This document shows positions 1 through 8,896 of a DNA stretch of 64,000 nucleotides, one piece after another. How positions within the stretch are numbered: position 1 is the stretch's first letter; the number at the start of each line of letters is the position of its first letter. The position numbers were made by a program, and so were the translations under genes. The notes beneath the pieces are model-generated. The model was not told the DNA's origin and made no database searches. It saw only the letters and a program-made list of their open reading frames with translations. Origin of the DNA: Chloroflexi bacterium 54-19 (GTDB lineage Bacteria; Chloroflexota; Chloroflexia; Chloroheliales; Chloroheliaceae); assembly GCA_001898225.1 (NCBI GenBank), contig MKTJ01000051.1, positions 1 through 64,000 of the forward strand. Direction: 5' to 3'.

Positions 1-16
1 CTGCAAAATCGTTATC

Positions 17-733
17 CTACTTATCAATCAATTCTAGACTAACTACTAGTTCAGCTAAAGAGTCACTGATAACAAAGGCGCAGGCTAAATCAACCTCCCG
101 GTATTGGGCCACTGCCATTAAAGCCGAGGCTTCCATTTCAACTGTTATTACGCCTTCAGCCTGGTAATGGCGAGCTTCCGCTACCGTTTCCCGATAAATC
201 GCATCAATCGTCCAGCTTACTCCTTCCGTGTAAGCTAAATCATTTTTAGTCAATTCTGACTTTAACCGGTCCGTTAAAACGGGTGAAGGATAGGCATATT
301 TATCCGAAGCTAGATAGTGATGTGACACCCCTTCATCCCGAATTGCTTTATTGCAGACAATAATATCGCCAATGTCAGAGCTGTTCTGTAAACTTCCCGC
401 CGTTCCAATACTGATGAACTTCTTTACGCCCAGGGCAACCATTTCCTCAAGGATGATGGCAGCAGCGGGCGCGCCGATGCCAAAGTTTGCACATACCCCG
501 ACTTTATTACCGGTAGAGTTAAGCAACCACATTCTCGTGAAGGAATTATTAACCTGGGTGATTTCTTCATTCTTTTCGATATATTGGGCCAGGGAGTTCT
601 GGTAACACAAAATAAGAGCCTCTGGAATCTCGAATTCAGGCAAAGCATTTATCTGCTGCAAATAGTTTAGAAAGTCTTTTGGGCTGAAAAAAGCGTCGTT
701 TTGATGTTTATTTTCAAAGTTTGGAAATGCCAT
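17..733 (-). CDS. Nucleoside phosphorylase (uridine/purine phosphorylase fold)
   Basis: This protein probably splits a nucleoside with phosphate into a free base and ribose-1-phosphate in cytosolic nucleotide salvage. The 238-residue length fits the PNP/UDP phosphorylase family (usually 235-260). Visible family signatures are the FISIGTAGSL phosphate-binding loop in the middle, the VEMEAS segment near residue 200 that contacts the ribose, and the following ISDS segment that in this fold carries the base-side Asp. Which base is used cannot be told by eye; the N-terminal extension and the EGVSHHY stretch look more like uridine phosphorylase-type members. It is transcribed leftward, with its start 58 bases from the stop of the GNAT gene, so co-transcription with that gene is possible. 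The fold is confident; the substrate is not. Confidence 0.85.
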   Translation of the reverse strand: MAFPNFENKHQNDAFFSPKDFLNYLQQINALPEFEIPEALILCYQNSLAQYIEKNEEITQVNNSFTRMWLLNSTGNKVGVCANFGIGAPAAAIILEEMVALGVKKFISIGTAGSLQNSSDIGDIIVCNKAIRDEGVSHHYLASDKYAYPSPVLTDRLKSELTKNDLAYTEGVSWTIDAIYRETVAEARHYQAEGVITVEMEASALMAVAQYREVDLACAFVISDSLAELVVSLELIDK

Positions 734-791
734 CTCGTCCTCTTTTTTATAATCCTAAAACCAAATATATTAAGGCTATCTAAAGAAAAAC

Positions 792-1790
792 TTAATTGAG
801 GGTTTTGCGGTATAAATAATGCTGTTTGACCTCCCGAAAGCCTAAACTTTCGTATAACGAGCGGGCCCCTTCCCGGTTGTTAGCCGCCGTATACAGCCGG
901 GCGGTCTGAATACCACGGGCCGACAGCTCTTGCAAAGCTTCCGTAAGGAGGGCACGGGCAATACCACGCCTTTGAAAGGCTTTGCGAACTTCCACCTGGT
1001 CAACGGTACCGACCTCATTTCGGTGGTGGCACAATACAATTCCTACCGCCTGTTCGCCACTCCAGGCTACCCGGTAAAACCCGGTATCCCCGGCCAGGTC
1101 GTAAGTTACAAAGTTTTGAAAGGCTTGCTCGTCCGGTTTTTGGGCCCTCTCGTATGTGCTGTAGGCATCGGCGTAAACCTCGTAGATTGCCCTGAAATGC
1201 TCAGTGGTAACGGGTCGAACTTCTATTTCTGCCGGGAAGTTTGCCGGGACCAGAGCAGACAGGTCGGATAAAACCATATCGGATAGATTATTTACAATCT
1301 TGTAACCTTCAGCCTCCATCAAACGGGCAGCGTCCTGTTCGGTGCTGGAAGCATTGGCTGCCAGCTCTACCTTTGAGGTTATTCCATCTCTCGCAACCAT
1401 TTCACCGATAAGGGACTGGCAAAGATGTAGCATTGCCGTGCCGATGCCCTGGTTTCGCCACCCTGGTAGCAGCCAGCCCAGGTGTAGATAAACCTGCTTG
1501 TCGTCTTTTTCGGTCCACCAGTGAATCCGGCTGTAACCTATAACCTGGTTATCTTTCTCGACAATTACGCAGTCCGGGTTACCAATTTCTGCCCCGGTCC
1601 ATTCCTTCACAAATTCTTCTGCGGTCGGTAAGCTCTCCCGGCTTGACTGTGGGTCAACCTTATCCCACTTTGCCACTTCTTGGCGTACACGCCACATCTG
1701 TTCTATATCACTACCACCTCGGAATTTTCGAAAGACTAATCCCTGGACCTGGGGCTTGTCGACCACCTGAAACACATCTGAGCGCACCAT
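792..1790 (-). CDS. Double GNAT-domain N-acetyltransferase
   Basis: This 332-residue protein carries two tandem GNAT folds, as in MshD-like mycothiol synthases and many bacterial tandem acetyltransferases. The acetyl-CoA pyrophosphate loops are visible as W-R-N-Q-G-I-G-T-A near residue 112 and Q-R-R-G-I-A-R-A near residue 270. Both follow the V-x-x-x-x-R/G-x-G-x-A pattern expected for motif A. In tandem GNATs usually only one domain is active; the second loop here is the more canonical. The substrate is unknown, and small-molecule amines or antibiotics are both possible. The gene is monocistronic or paired with the nucleoside phosphorylase downstream. Upstream is a divergent AT-rich intergenic stretch shared with the nucleotidyltransferase gene. 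Confidence 0.85.
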   Translation of the reverse strand: MVRSDVFQVVDKPQVQGLVFRKFRGGSDIEQMWRVRQEVAKWDKVDPQSSRESLPTAEEFVKEWTGAEIGNPDCVIVEKDNQVIGYSRIHWWTEKDDKQVYLHLGWLLPGWRNQGIGTAMLHLCQSLIGEMVARDGITSKVELAANASSTEQDAARLMEAEGYKIVNNLSDMVLSDLSALVPANFPAEIEVRPVTTEHFRAIYEVYADAYSTYERAQKPDEQAFQNFVTYDLAGDTGFYRVAWSGEQAVGIVLCHHRNEVGTVDQVEVRKAFQRRGIARALLTEALQELSARGIQTARLYTAANNREGARSLYESLGFREVKQHYLYRKTLN

Positions 1791-1894
1791 TGCCGATTTC
1801 TCCCACTAACATTTCGAATATTGACAATTTTCAGCCAGCTAAATATACTATAACCAGCTAAGTATAGCAAACCTCAAAAGAGATAGTTAGTTTT

Positions 1895-2794
1895 ATGTTA
1901 CAGCCAACCACCAGTGAAAAAACCACCCAGGTATTAAAAGACGTTATAACTCGCTTTGAGTCAGATTTTAAGGGAAGGGTGCAGAGCTATTATCTTGAAG
2001 GGAGTTATGCCGATAATTCCCAGGTTGGTAGCAGCGACCTGGATTTGTTGATAGTTTTCAAAGGTGATTTTGAAACCGCTACCGAGGAGCAAATAGCAAT
2101 TCAACTGGGTAAAGTGTGTGCTGCCTTAAGCCCGGTAGAACTCGATTTAACCATCCAGGCAGAAGCTTCCCTGGCAGTGGATGGCTTAACCCCAGGTCTG
2201 ATGTGGGCAAGTAAACTAATCTACGGGACGGCAATACGCGATAAATTTAACCTGGTTTCTATCGAGCAGTGGACTAGGGACAGGATGCATACTTCTTACT
2301 GGCGCACCGCCCATCTTTTCAATCGAAAATTGCCTTTAACCATCCCTTTAGATTTCCCAGATGTTGATGGTGTGTTCTTTGGTTATGACCTGCGAAAGTT
2401 GCGCCTGGCAGACGGCAGCGAGGTGAACTGCACCCGTGATTTGATACGGCTGGTCGGCTGGTCCGCCACCGCGCTAATAGCTTACCTGACAGGTCAATAT
2501 GTGCCGGGCAAGCGGGAAGTAGGGACGCTTTACCGGGAATATATAAATGATGAATGGACCGACCTTATTGAGGAGATTTATTATAAATGCCGTGGGAAAT
2601 GGAACTATCTTATTCCCACCAACCCTGCCGAACGAGAAGAACTCCGTAATCTTTGTCGGCAGACGCTGGCTTTCGAGAATCATTTCATCGAAATTTACCT
2701 GAAGTTCTTGCAGGATGAGTTAACGGGAAGCGATGTAAAAGGCTGTGAGTGGGCCAAGCAAATTCTAACCGAAATCCCTTATTTAAGACTTTAA
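1895..2794 (+). CDS. Nucleotidyltransferase-fold protein (Pol beta superfamily)
   Basis: The protein is expected to transfer a nucleotide or act as a stand-alone nucleotidyltransferase. The Pol-beta signature is clear: G-S-Y at residues 36-38, then S-S-D-L-D with the metal ligands Asp48 and Asp50, and a likely third Asp in V-E-L-D-L (Asp84). The remaining roughly 200 residues form a helical region of the kind found in aminoglycoside nucleotidyltransferase-like proteins, but no drug-specific motif is evident. The ATG start at 1895 sits in a purine-rich context. It is followed after 18 bases by the P-loop kinase gene on the same strand, so the two probably form a bicistronic unit. The biological substrate is unknown. 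Confidence 0.8.
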   Translation: MLQPTTSEKTTQVLKDVITRFESDFKGRVQSYYLEGSYADNSQVGSSDLDLLIVFKGDFETATEEQIAIQLGKVCAALSPVELDLTIQAEASLAVDGLTPGLMWASKLIYGTAIRDKFNLVSIEQWTRDRMHTSYWRTAHLFNRKLPLTIPLDFPDVDGVFFGYDLRKLRLADGSEVNCTRDLIRLVGWSATALIAYLTGQYVPGKREVGTLYREYINDEWTDLIEEIYYKCRGKWNYLIPTNPAEREELRNLCRQTLAFENHFIEIYLKFLQDELTGSDVKGCEWAKQILTEIPYLRL

Positions 2795-2812
2795 CACAAG
2801 GTCTAATTCTAG

Positions 2813-3370
2813 ATGCAAAATAATCCTCATAAATTCCATATAATCGGCGGTCCCGGTAGTGGAAAAACGACATTAGCCCGGCAAATTGTTCAGAGCTTGA
2901 ACATTCGGTGTTATGACCTGGATGAAATCGGTTACGAAGGCGGGTCTGGGCCGCAACGTTCGCTCGAAACCCGCTTTTCAGATATTAGCCGGATAGCCGC
3001 CCAGGAAAGCTGGATAACCGAAGGTGTATTTCTGGGTTGGACCGAGGAACTGTTCGAAAAAGCCACCACGATTGTCTGGTTGGACCTACCGTGGCGGATA
3101 GCTCGCTGGCGTATAATTACCCGCCATTTGAAGGCTGAATTACGCCGTAATAACCGTCATCCCGGTTGGCGTAATCTTTATAACTTTATCAGGTGGTGTG
3201 CCAGCTATTACAGCAATACCTCTCCTTTAAATAAAACTTTTGTAAAAGACGTCGCGGAAAACCGGGTTAGTACCGCCTATTTCTTAAAAGATTATTGGGG
3301 TAAGGTAATCCGTTGCAGTCACACTTCCCAGGTAAATGACTTCTTGAGTAGCTTTAAGGAGCATCTATAA
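2813..3370 (+). CDS. P-loop adenylate-kinase-like NTPase (FlaR/topology-modulation type)
   Basis: This is a 185-residue P-loop protein with a Walker A motif G-G-P-G-S-G-K-T at residues 12-19, directly after the first beta strand. The D-L-D-E segment after strand two and an Arg-rich lid region (R-W-R-I-x-x-R-H) are typical of the small 'topology modulation protein' or adenylate-kinase-like group. Members phosphorylate small molecules or nucleotides, but the substrate of this group is not established. It lies 18 bases downstream of the nucleotidyltransferase gene and is probably translated from the same transcript. The length is normal for the family. Confidence 0.8.
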   Translation: MQNNPHKFHIIGGPGSGKTTLARQIVQSLNIRCYDLDEIGYEGGSGPQRSLETRFSDISRIAAQESWITEGVFLGWTEELFEKATTIVWLDLPWRIARWRIITRHLKAELRRNNRHPGWRNLYNFIRWCASYYSNTSPLNKTFVKDVAENRVSTAYFLKDYWGKVIRCSHTSQVNDFLSSFKEHL

Positions 3371-3428
3371 TAAGGAGAAATAACATAACTTACCGACACC
3401 GGTATTCGGACCTTGTAAACGGTAGGGC

Positions 3429-4370
3429 TTAGGCTTCTCCTATACCTTTGTAATGCTTAAAAAAACCAAAGGGCTTTAAGAAATTAGCCATTTGCTCTTC
3501 TAATTGGCTTAACCAATCTAAAAATATTGATAATTCTTCCGGGTTTAATAACTCAGCACCGGAATTTCTTCCATGAGCAATTTTATTTCTTAAAGATATA
3601 GCAGTCTCGATAAATTCCTTGCCGTTCCTATCCTTTTGAGCCAGCAAAGGAATATACTTTTCCAGCCCCTCAACCTTCTTCAGAACCTCTACTTTTTGTG
3701 AAAACGATATGTAATTGCGAATGAGGTTACCACTGTAACTGAGTCCGTCTTCTTTTTTCAATTCTTTAAATTCCCAGTTTCCCTGCTGTGCTCTTTGCTT
3801 TTCCTCTTTATTGAACTTCTTACGCCAGCTATCCACTATTTCGGGTTTTATCTTTTTGATAATATGGGTGCTGTTACGTGCACAAATCTCCAGCATGTGT
3901 CCTTCAATACCGGTCAGGAGTGCGAAAATGCATAACTGGAAAGGTAGCTTGAATAAATCCGAAAAACTTAACCACCCAATTATTTCATTACCCTTTAAAA
4001 CAAAAAACGGCTTATCCCCTTCGCCCTTAAACAATTTTACAATTTCCAGAAGAGGAGTATCGGCCGATAAAAACTGATTAACAGAAACAGGGATGTTAAT
4101 TCTCGAAATCTTATCATTGAGTGAAATATTTGGATGGTCTTCTTCAAACAAGCTCAAATCTGTTTCATTGGTATAACCAATTATTTTACCTTTATTTCTA
4201 ATAAGGGCTACTTGATTCCAAAGAACCAAAAAATCGTTTTGCCGACCCCACGCTTCCCACTCTGCAACACCGTCCCAGATACTATTGGAGCTTTCTATTG
4301 TATAAATTGGTGTGCAAATTTCGGCTACAGTAATCTGCCGTGCCATCATTGTATAGACTGAACCACTCAC
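3429..4370 (-). CDS. CBS-like sensor domain fused to a HEPN-like C-terminal domain
   Basis: The 313-residue product has two weak CBS-like units in its first half. One is around residues 12-75, with an I-R-N-K-G-K-I-I-G-Y strand-turn; the second is around 85-135, with F-V-L-K-G-N-E-I-I-G-W-L. CBS pairs usually bind adenine nucleotides. The C-terminal half is alpha-helical and ends with R-N-K-I-A-H-G. The Arg261-x4-His266 spacing matches the catalytic R-x4-6-H motif of HEPN ribonucleases. The inference is a nucleotide-sensing, possibly RNA-cleaving protein, but HEPN folds are also used non-catalytically. The gene is isolated, reads leftward and converges with the P-loop kinase gene. A second Met at residue 8 is an alternative start. 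Confidence 0.5.
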   Translation of the reverse strand: MSGSVYTMMARQITVAEICTPIYTIESSNSIWDGVAEWEAWGRQNDFLVLWNQVALIRNKGKIIGYTNETDLSLFEEDHPNISLNDKISRINIPVSVNQFLSADTPLLEIVKLFKGEGDKPFFVLKGNEIIGWLSFSDLFKLPFQLCIFALLTGIEGHMLEICARNSTHIIKKIKPEIVDSWRKKFNKEEKQRAQQGNWEFKELKKEDGLSYSGNLIRNYISFSQKVEVLKKVEGLEKYIPLLAQKDRNGKEFIETAISLRNKIAHGRNSGAELLNPEELSIFLDWLSQLEEQMANFLKPFGFFKHYKGIGEA

Positions 4371-4692
4371 CTGGTTTATTCCTCGATATATTTGTTTTAC
4401 TCTTTGTAATAAACATTTTGCGTTTATTTAAGAATATATCAGCCTCATAGGCTTAAAAACAGTTGGATCAATTTATTTTTGCTGATTGGTTGCCATTTGT
4501 ATTGTCACCTGGACCAGTTAAGCGACCGGCCTGTTCTCGTTGTTTCATGCTAAAAACCTTAATTATGCGCCTACCAGAAGTTGAAAATGATAATTTTACT
4601 TTTGTGTTGCATTTGTCCACACATAGATTAGTTATTCAAGCTCCGGAGTTTAGCACAATATGATCTTATTTATATTGGCCTAATTTTTCCTG
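4371..4692. other. Intergenic stretch without a supported gene
   Basis: About 320 bases separate two leftward genes. A 66-codon rightward frame (4463-4663) lacks a ribosome-binding site, has no family resemblance and is not called. The part next to 4371 probably holds the promoter of the CBS/HEPN-like gene. I see no repeat or hairpin of note. Confidence 0.4.
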
Positions 4693-5112
4693 CTATAAAC
4701 ACCATACCATCCTGTTCCATAAAATAACCCTGTCTGGATAATCCTCATCTACCACCCCTAATGCAGTGATGTGGATCCTGGAGCGGGAAGACTGAGTTTT
4801 TGTTAGAGAATTGGAGTTGTCGGTTTTCGGATAATGCCAGGTACCTGGTAGTTTTTCTAGATTAAGGCATCTTGAAAACTTTAAGTGATCGGTTCCTTGA
4901 AAATCCTCGATTTCCTCCTCAATATTTTCGGTATAGACTTTAAGATTGACCAGTAACGGAGCTTGCAAAGCTCTCAATTTTTCAGTCCCATTTTGCGTTT
5001 CGAAAACTTCCATAATTTTAGCTGGTCTGATCTGACCAAAGTCAGAACCTGAATCAAGCACATAACAAACCACTTCACCAATCTTTGGTTTCCTCAATTT
5101 TGTTTTATCCAT
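4693..5112 (-). CDS. Conserved phage/mobile-element hypothetical protein
   Basis: This 139-residue protein resembles a widespread small phage-associated family by its pattern: G-E-V-V-C-Y-V-L near the N-terminus, then R-P-A-K-I, then L-L-V-N-L-K-V-Y-T in the middle, and L-P-G-T-W-H-Y-P near residue 90. The family has no established function. It is longer at the C-terminus than typical members, with about 40 extra residues. Its presence supports a history of mobile-element or prophage insertion in this segment. It is transcribed alone and leftward from an AT-rich upstream region. Confidence 0.55.
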   Translation of the reverse strand: MDKTKLRKPKIGEVVCYVLDSGSDFGQIRPAKIMEVFETQNGTEKLRALQAPLLVNLKVYTENIEEEIEDFQGTDHLKFSRCLNLEKLPGTWHYPKTDNSNSLTKTQSSRSRIHITALGVVDEDYPDRVILWNRMVWCL

Positions 5113-5264
5113 TTTTTATTATCTCCGTTATTTAGGTTTACAATTGCATTATACTTTGCTTAACAACTAAAGTTTCAGGTGAGATTTGAAAATATAAAAA
5201 ATATCCTGCACCTTTTCGTCTTTATATTGATAAAGAACCAAGTCGTTTTCATTTTGAACAAGAA

Positions 5265-5849
5265 ATGCAGGTTCTTATGTTCAAGGCAACCACTCAAAAT
5301 AGTCCCATCTATATTATTGATGGAAAACCCAAAGTAGTTCGGTCGAAAAAGAGAAGAAGGCAATCCCCCTACCCTGGTAATGGTGGCTGTCTATTCGGAT
5401 TTTTTATTGTGATTTCATCCAGCGATGTAGTTGGAATGCTATTTCTCCTGTTTGTAGCAACTTTGCTTTTTATAATGATTGGTATTTCCTTTGTACTATG
5501 GTTGCTGCCACTTTTTCTCATGAAAGGCTGGGTTTTTAAGCGAAATCCTCGGCCACCTGGTGCCGTGCCGGTCTTCTTTCTGGTTCTGGTGCTGACAATC
5601 CTGCCTGGCACTCTGGGGTTGGATGGTTTGAACAAGCAGGACGGCTGGAACTGGTTTCATCTCTACGAAAACACGGTTGCCAGGATTTTCCCTGGACATC
5701 ACACCGATAGTGTTTCGCTGGGTTATGGAATAGTGCCAGCATGGCTTGCCTGGCTGGGTTACAGAATATGGTTGTGCTATTCTGACTGGAAGGTTGCTAA
5801 AGAGTACAAGCGAAATTATCACCAGTTAACCTTAAACTATCCCATTTAG
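5265..5849 (+). CDS. Membrane protein of unknown function
   Basis: I do not recognise this 194-residue protein. After a basic N-terminal segment containing K-K-R-R-R it has a hydrophobic stretch at about residues 44-85 that can make two membrane passes. Another segment lies at about 100-118, and a possible fourth around 155-170. The remaining loops contain many aromatic residues. The gene stands alone between the hypothetical gene on its left and the convergent GNAT gene that ends the com-like operon. An internal Met at residue 5 could be the true start. Confidence 0.5.
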   Translation: MQVLMFKATTQNSPIYIIDGKPKVVRSKKRRRQSPYPGNGGCLFGFFIVISSSDVVGMLFLLFVATLLFIMIGISFVLWLLPLFLMKGWVFKRNPRPPGAVPVFFLVLVLTILPGTLGLDGLNKQDGWNWFHLYENTVARIFPGHHTDSVSLGYGIVPAWLAWLGYRIWLCYSDWKVAKEYKRNYHQLTLNYPI

Positions 5850-5875
5850 ATAACATAGGTATAACAGCAGAAAAT

Positions 5876-6994
5876 TCAGACAATTGGACTACTTATAACA
5901 AAGCCCTTTGGAGCTGCTAAGACCACCAGATTATTCCTGGTAGTTGGCTGAAATTTGCTGAAATTGAAAAAGCGGCTTAATTTGTTGTCTGAGGAGTCGA
6001 AGCTAACCAGAAGGTTGTTACTGTATTTATTTTCGCGCTGCCGAACCTCCTGCCATAAGAATCGGCCAGCTTCGAGATAATCAGGATGATACCAGACCCG
6101 GTTCATCTGGCCGGTTTTCAAAAGACCATCTTTCGGAAAGATTTTCAATAACTTGTTCAAGAGTTGAACTGCTGCCGGTGGATTGACTACCCGCACATCT
6201 ATAAGCTGGTTCAGGTCAAAAATTCCTATCCCTGCCACGACTTTTTTATCAGGAGTAGTTGCGACATAATAACGATTCAATTTATAGGTGGAGTTTCCTA
6301 CGTTCTTCAGGCTTAACCAATCTACAAATTCATCAACGGACTGGGGCTTGAAAAGGCTAAATCCAGCGTAGAATTCATTCAAGCTGTTAACTACCTCTGC
6401 TATTTGATCCCTATTAGAGAGTTCCAGTTCCTGAACGGTATACGTTTGTTCTGCCTTGATTTCCAAAGTTGGGGTAACTGTTTTAATTGGAGCATTAGTT
6501 ATTTGAAGGTTTGTAAAATTACCTCCGCAGCTCTTGAACCAGGCCCGTGAAGCCTGGTTACCGTTCTGATAGTACCCATAGACAATTACTTTCTCAGCTT
6601 CAAAGTTGCTTTTTATCCAGCGGTCTAGTTCGAGCCAAAGAGCTTTGGCTATCCCTTGCTGGCGATAATCGGGATGAACGGCCAACCGATGTACCAGTAT
6701 GGCGGGATATAATTCGTCGCTATTTGCAGCCTTGACCTTATGCGGCCACCCTGCAAGAGTACCTACTGGCATTGTTACATCTGGTAAAAAGGCCAACAAG
6801 CGGTAATTTCCGGGATGCGCTATATCCAGAGCCGCGTTTGCATCTTCAATTTTGATGGTTACTCTTGTGGAGATTCTTCCACCTTCTGTATAGCTTTCCT
6901 GCATTTGTTTTGAAGCAAAGCTATCTTCTGGACCAGCTTGACTGACAATTAACTCTTTTCCCTGGATTTTTACCAAACTCATTTTAATCCGCAC
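5876..6994 (-). CDS. GNAT acetyltransferase at the end of the com-like operon
   Basis: The 372-residue protein has a clear N-terminal GNAT domain: V-H-R-L-A-V-H-P-D-Y-R-Q-Q-G-I-A-K-A-L carries the acetyl-CoA loop near residues 105-125, followed by the C-terminal GNAT strand near residue 150. The second half looks like a degenerate second GNAT unit without a convincing acetyl-CoA loop. Its start overlaps the end of the ABC permease gene by 11 bases, so it is translationally coupled and is the last gene of the quorum-sensing operon. A role in modifying the pheromone or a co-exported metabolite, or in protecting the producer, is inference only. Bacillus comQXPA loci lack such a gene. Confidence 0.75.
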   Translation of the reverse strand: MRIKMSLVKIQGKELIVSQAGPEDSFASKQMQESYTEGGRISTRVTIKIEDANAALDIAHPGNYRLLAFLPDVTMPVGTLAGWPHKVKAANSDELYPAILVHRLAVHPDYRQQGIAKALWLELDRWIKSNFEAEKVIVYGYYQNGNQASRAWFKSCGGNFTNLQITNAPIKTVTPTLEIKAEQTYTVQELELSNRDQIAEVVNSLNEFYAGFSLFKPQSVDEFVDWLSLKNVGNSTYKLNRYYVATTPDKKVVAGIGIFDLNQLIDVRVVNPPAAVQLLNKLLKIFPKDGLLKTGQMNRVWYHPDYLEAGRFLWQEVRQRENKYSNNLLVSFDSSDNKLSRFFNFSKFQPTTRNNLVVLAAPKGFVISSPIV

Positions 6995-7826
6995 TCCATT
7001 TCAGAAATTTTCCGGTTATTACAATACCAACAAGCGCCATTACACTTAACACTAAAACATCAAAGTAAGAAACCCTGTCATAAGTTCCCGCTAAACAATG
7101 GCTTATTGCATCGGAAGTATAGGTTGAAGGAAGTACCCAGCCCAGAACTTGAAGTGGCAAAGGTAGTAGGTAATTCGGGATAAAATTGGGAGAAGCCAAT
7201 GCCATGACAACTATAAAGGCGTTGCAAACCAGTGAAATTAGTTCGTAAGATTTCACCAGAACCCCAAGAGTTGTCCCTAGAGCTACCAGCGAAAATGCAC
7301 CTAGAATCATTACTCCCAAAAGCCATAAATCAAGGTGAATTTCCAGGTTGTACATAATTATTCCGGCCACTATTGGGGTTACGATACTGGGAATAAGAAT
7401 TACCAGGCGCGATATAAGCAAGGCCGTTACGAAAGAAACTTTATTTATGGGCAGGGCGCAATAGTACAGCAAAGTGCCTTGCTGTCTCATAATACTTAAC
7501 CGTTGCGCGACAGATGTAAAACCTACCGTGACAAGAGCAAAAGTGACCGTTCCACTGATGATTCGAAGTAATTCTGTTTGGTCTGGATGAAACCCGGCGT
7601 AATGGCCCATCGCAAAAACCAGAGCGAATGGCCCAACCGTGTTTAGGAAGAAGAAATAGACCAGGTAGCGGCGAATAATATAAATTTGCTCAATGAGGAT
7701 AATTCTAAAATCGTTAAAGGCCCTTGAAAGCTGGTTAAACCCGGAGCGTAATAACCAGTTATTCTGGTAAGTTTTCAGCGAACCCTTATTTAGCGTGGGG
7801 TTTTCCTCAATCTCTCTTGTTGTCAA
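6984..7826 (-). CDS. ABC-2 type transporter permease
   Basis: This 280-residue integral membrane protein has about six hydrophobic segments in the layout of ABC-2 permeases: one around residues 55-80, others at roughly 90-112, 130-155, 165-190, 195-218 and a last one near 255-275. A short hydrophilic N-terminus precedes them. It lies four bases downstream of the ABC ATPase gene, and together they should form an exporter. In this context the exporter could secrete the ComX-like peptide, export a regulated product, or give self-resistance. No peptidase C39 domain is present on the ATPase, so leader cleavage during export is not indicated. Confidence 0.85.
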   Translation of the reverse strand: MTTREIEENPTLNKGSLKTYQNNWLLRSGFNQLSRAFNDFRIILIEQIYIIRRYLVYFFFLNTVGPFALVFAMGHYAGFHPDQTELLRIISGTVTFALVTVGFTSVAQRLSIMRQQGTLLYYCALPINKVSFVTALLISRLVILIPSIVTPIVAGIIMYNLEIHLDLWLLGVMILGAFSLVALGTTLGVLVKSYELISLVCNAFIVVMALASPNFIPNYLLPLPLQVLGWVLPSTYTSDAISHCLAGTYDRVSYFDVLVLSVMALVGIVITGKFLKWSAD

Positions 7827-7829
7827 TTT

Positions 7830-8882
7830 CTAACTCCTTGAGCCTATCTCGGATTTATTTAACGAAGCTTCCGGCCCAACATGATGAAGATAAACATCCT
7901 CTAAAGAGGTGTGAGCCAGTTTGAAGTCATCAATTACCTGTGGACCAATTTCGCTAACAATAAAATTTATTACCTCACCGGATTGTTCAAAGGGCAGGTA
8001 AATCTTGAGATTATTTGGACTCTCAACACTAAATCTGAAGGCTGGAAGTGTAGCTGAATGAAATCGTTGGTCTAATTTGAATTTAACTTCTTCAGCAATG
8101 GTTTTTGTGTCACGGGTTTCCAGCATATCATTCAGGGTTAAATCCAGGAAAGCCTCTGTTGAAATTTGCTGTTTTAATTTGCCGGGAGTGCCTAAAGCCA
8201 GAACTTTTCCCTTATCAATAATTGCCACCCGCTGTAGAACGGTCTCGGCTTCTGCAACATTATGGGTAACCAGGATACATGTAATTCCTCTTTCGCGGTT
8301 AATTTCTTGAATAATATTCCATACTCGCCTGCGGCGAACGGGGTCCAGTTCATTTGTTGGTTCATCCATGACAAGGATTTCTGGGCGGCCCATTAAAGCT
8401 AAACCGAGGCCAACCACTCGACGCATACCACCGCTAAGTTTATTGAAAAACGTATCGGCTACTTCGCCCAAATCAAGTTCACCGATTAATTGCTCGGACT
8501 GGATTTTAGCTTGAATTTTGGTTAGCCCTTTAAGTTGACCGGCAAAAAGAAGGGCCTTATGAACCTCTGTATATTCAAAGGCTATACCTCTTTGTGGTAA
8601 GTAAGAGGCAAGTGACTTTACGAAAGCAGGGTGCTTTATAATGTCAATTCCTTTAACAAATATACTCCCCTCGGTCGGAGTAGCTAATCCAAGAATTTGA
8701 TTAACCAGCGTAGTCTTTCCAGCACCATTTGGCCCTAATAGCCCAAATACTTCACCTTGGTTTATTTCTAAAGAAATAGCATCATTGGCTACAATTGGTT
8801 GTCGGGCCTTACTCCGGCCCCCAGCTTCGTAGATTTTGGTAAGATTGCTTACCTCAATGCAGTTCTTTACCGTCTCAATCAT
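7830..8882 (-). CDS. ABC transporter ATP-binding protein
   Basis: This is the 350-residue ATPase of the exporter. Motifs seen are Walker A G-P-N-G-A-G-K-T-T at residues 50-58, the signature L-S-G-G-M at 149-153, Walker B I-L-V-M-D-E at 169-174 with the D-loop behind it, and an H-loop in V-T-H-N near 205. A C-terminal extension of about 110 residues after the nucleotide-binding domain is common in drug-resistance (DRR/NatA-like) ATPases. It sits 14 bases downstream of the histidine kinase gene and four bases before the permease. The pairing with an ABC-2 permease is certain; the exported substrate is not visible from sequence. Confidence 0.9.
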   Translation of the reverse strand: MIETVKNCIEVSNLTKIYEAGGRSKARQPIVANDAISLEINQGEVFGLLGPNGAGKTTLVNQILGLATPTEGSIFVKGIDIIKHPAFVKSLASYLPQRGIAFEYTEVHKALLFAGQLKGLTKIQAKIQSEQLIGELDLGEVADTFFNKLSGGMRRVVGLGLALMGRPEILVMDEPTNELDPVRRRRVWNIIQEINRERGITCILVTHNVAEAETVLQRVAIIDKGKVLALGTPGKLKQQISTEAFLDLTLNDMLETRDTKTIAEEVKFKLDQRFHSATLPAFRFSVESPNNLKIYLPFEQSGEVINFIVSEIGPQVIDDFKLAHTSLEDVYLHHVGPEASLNKSEIGSRS

Positions 8883-8896
8883 GAAATAAATCCTTT

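Noticed and set aside
4463..4663. A 66-codon rightward open frame
   Set aside because: No ribosome site and no recognisable protein pattern; it lies in an ordinary intergenic stretch.
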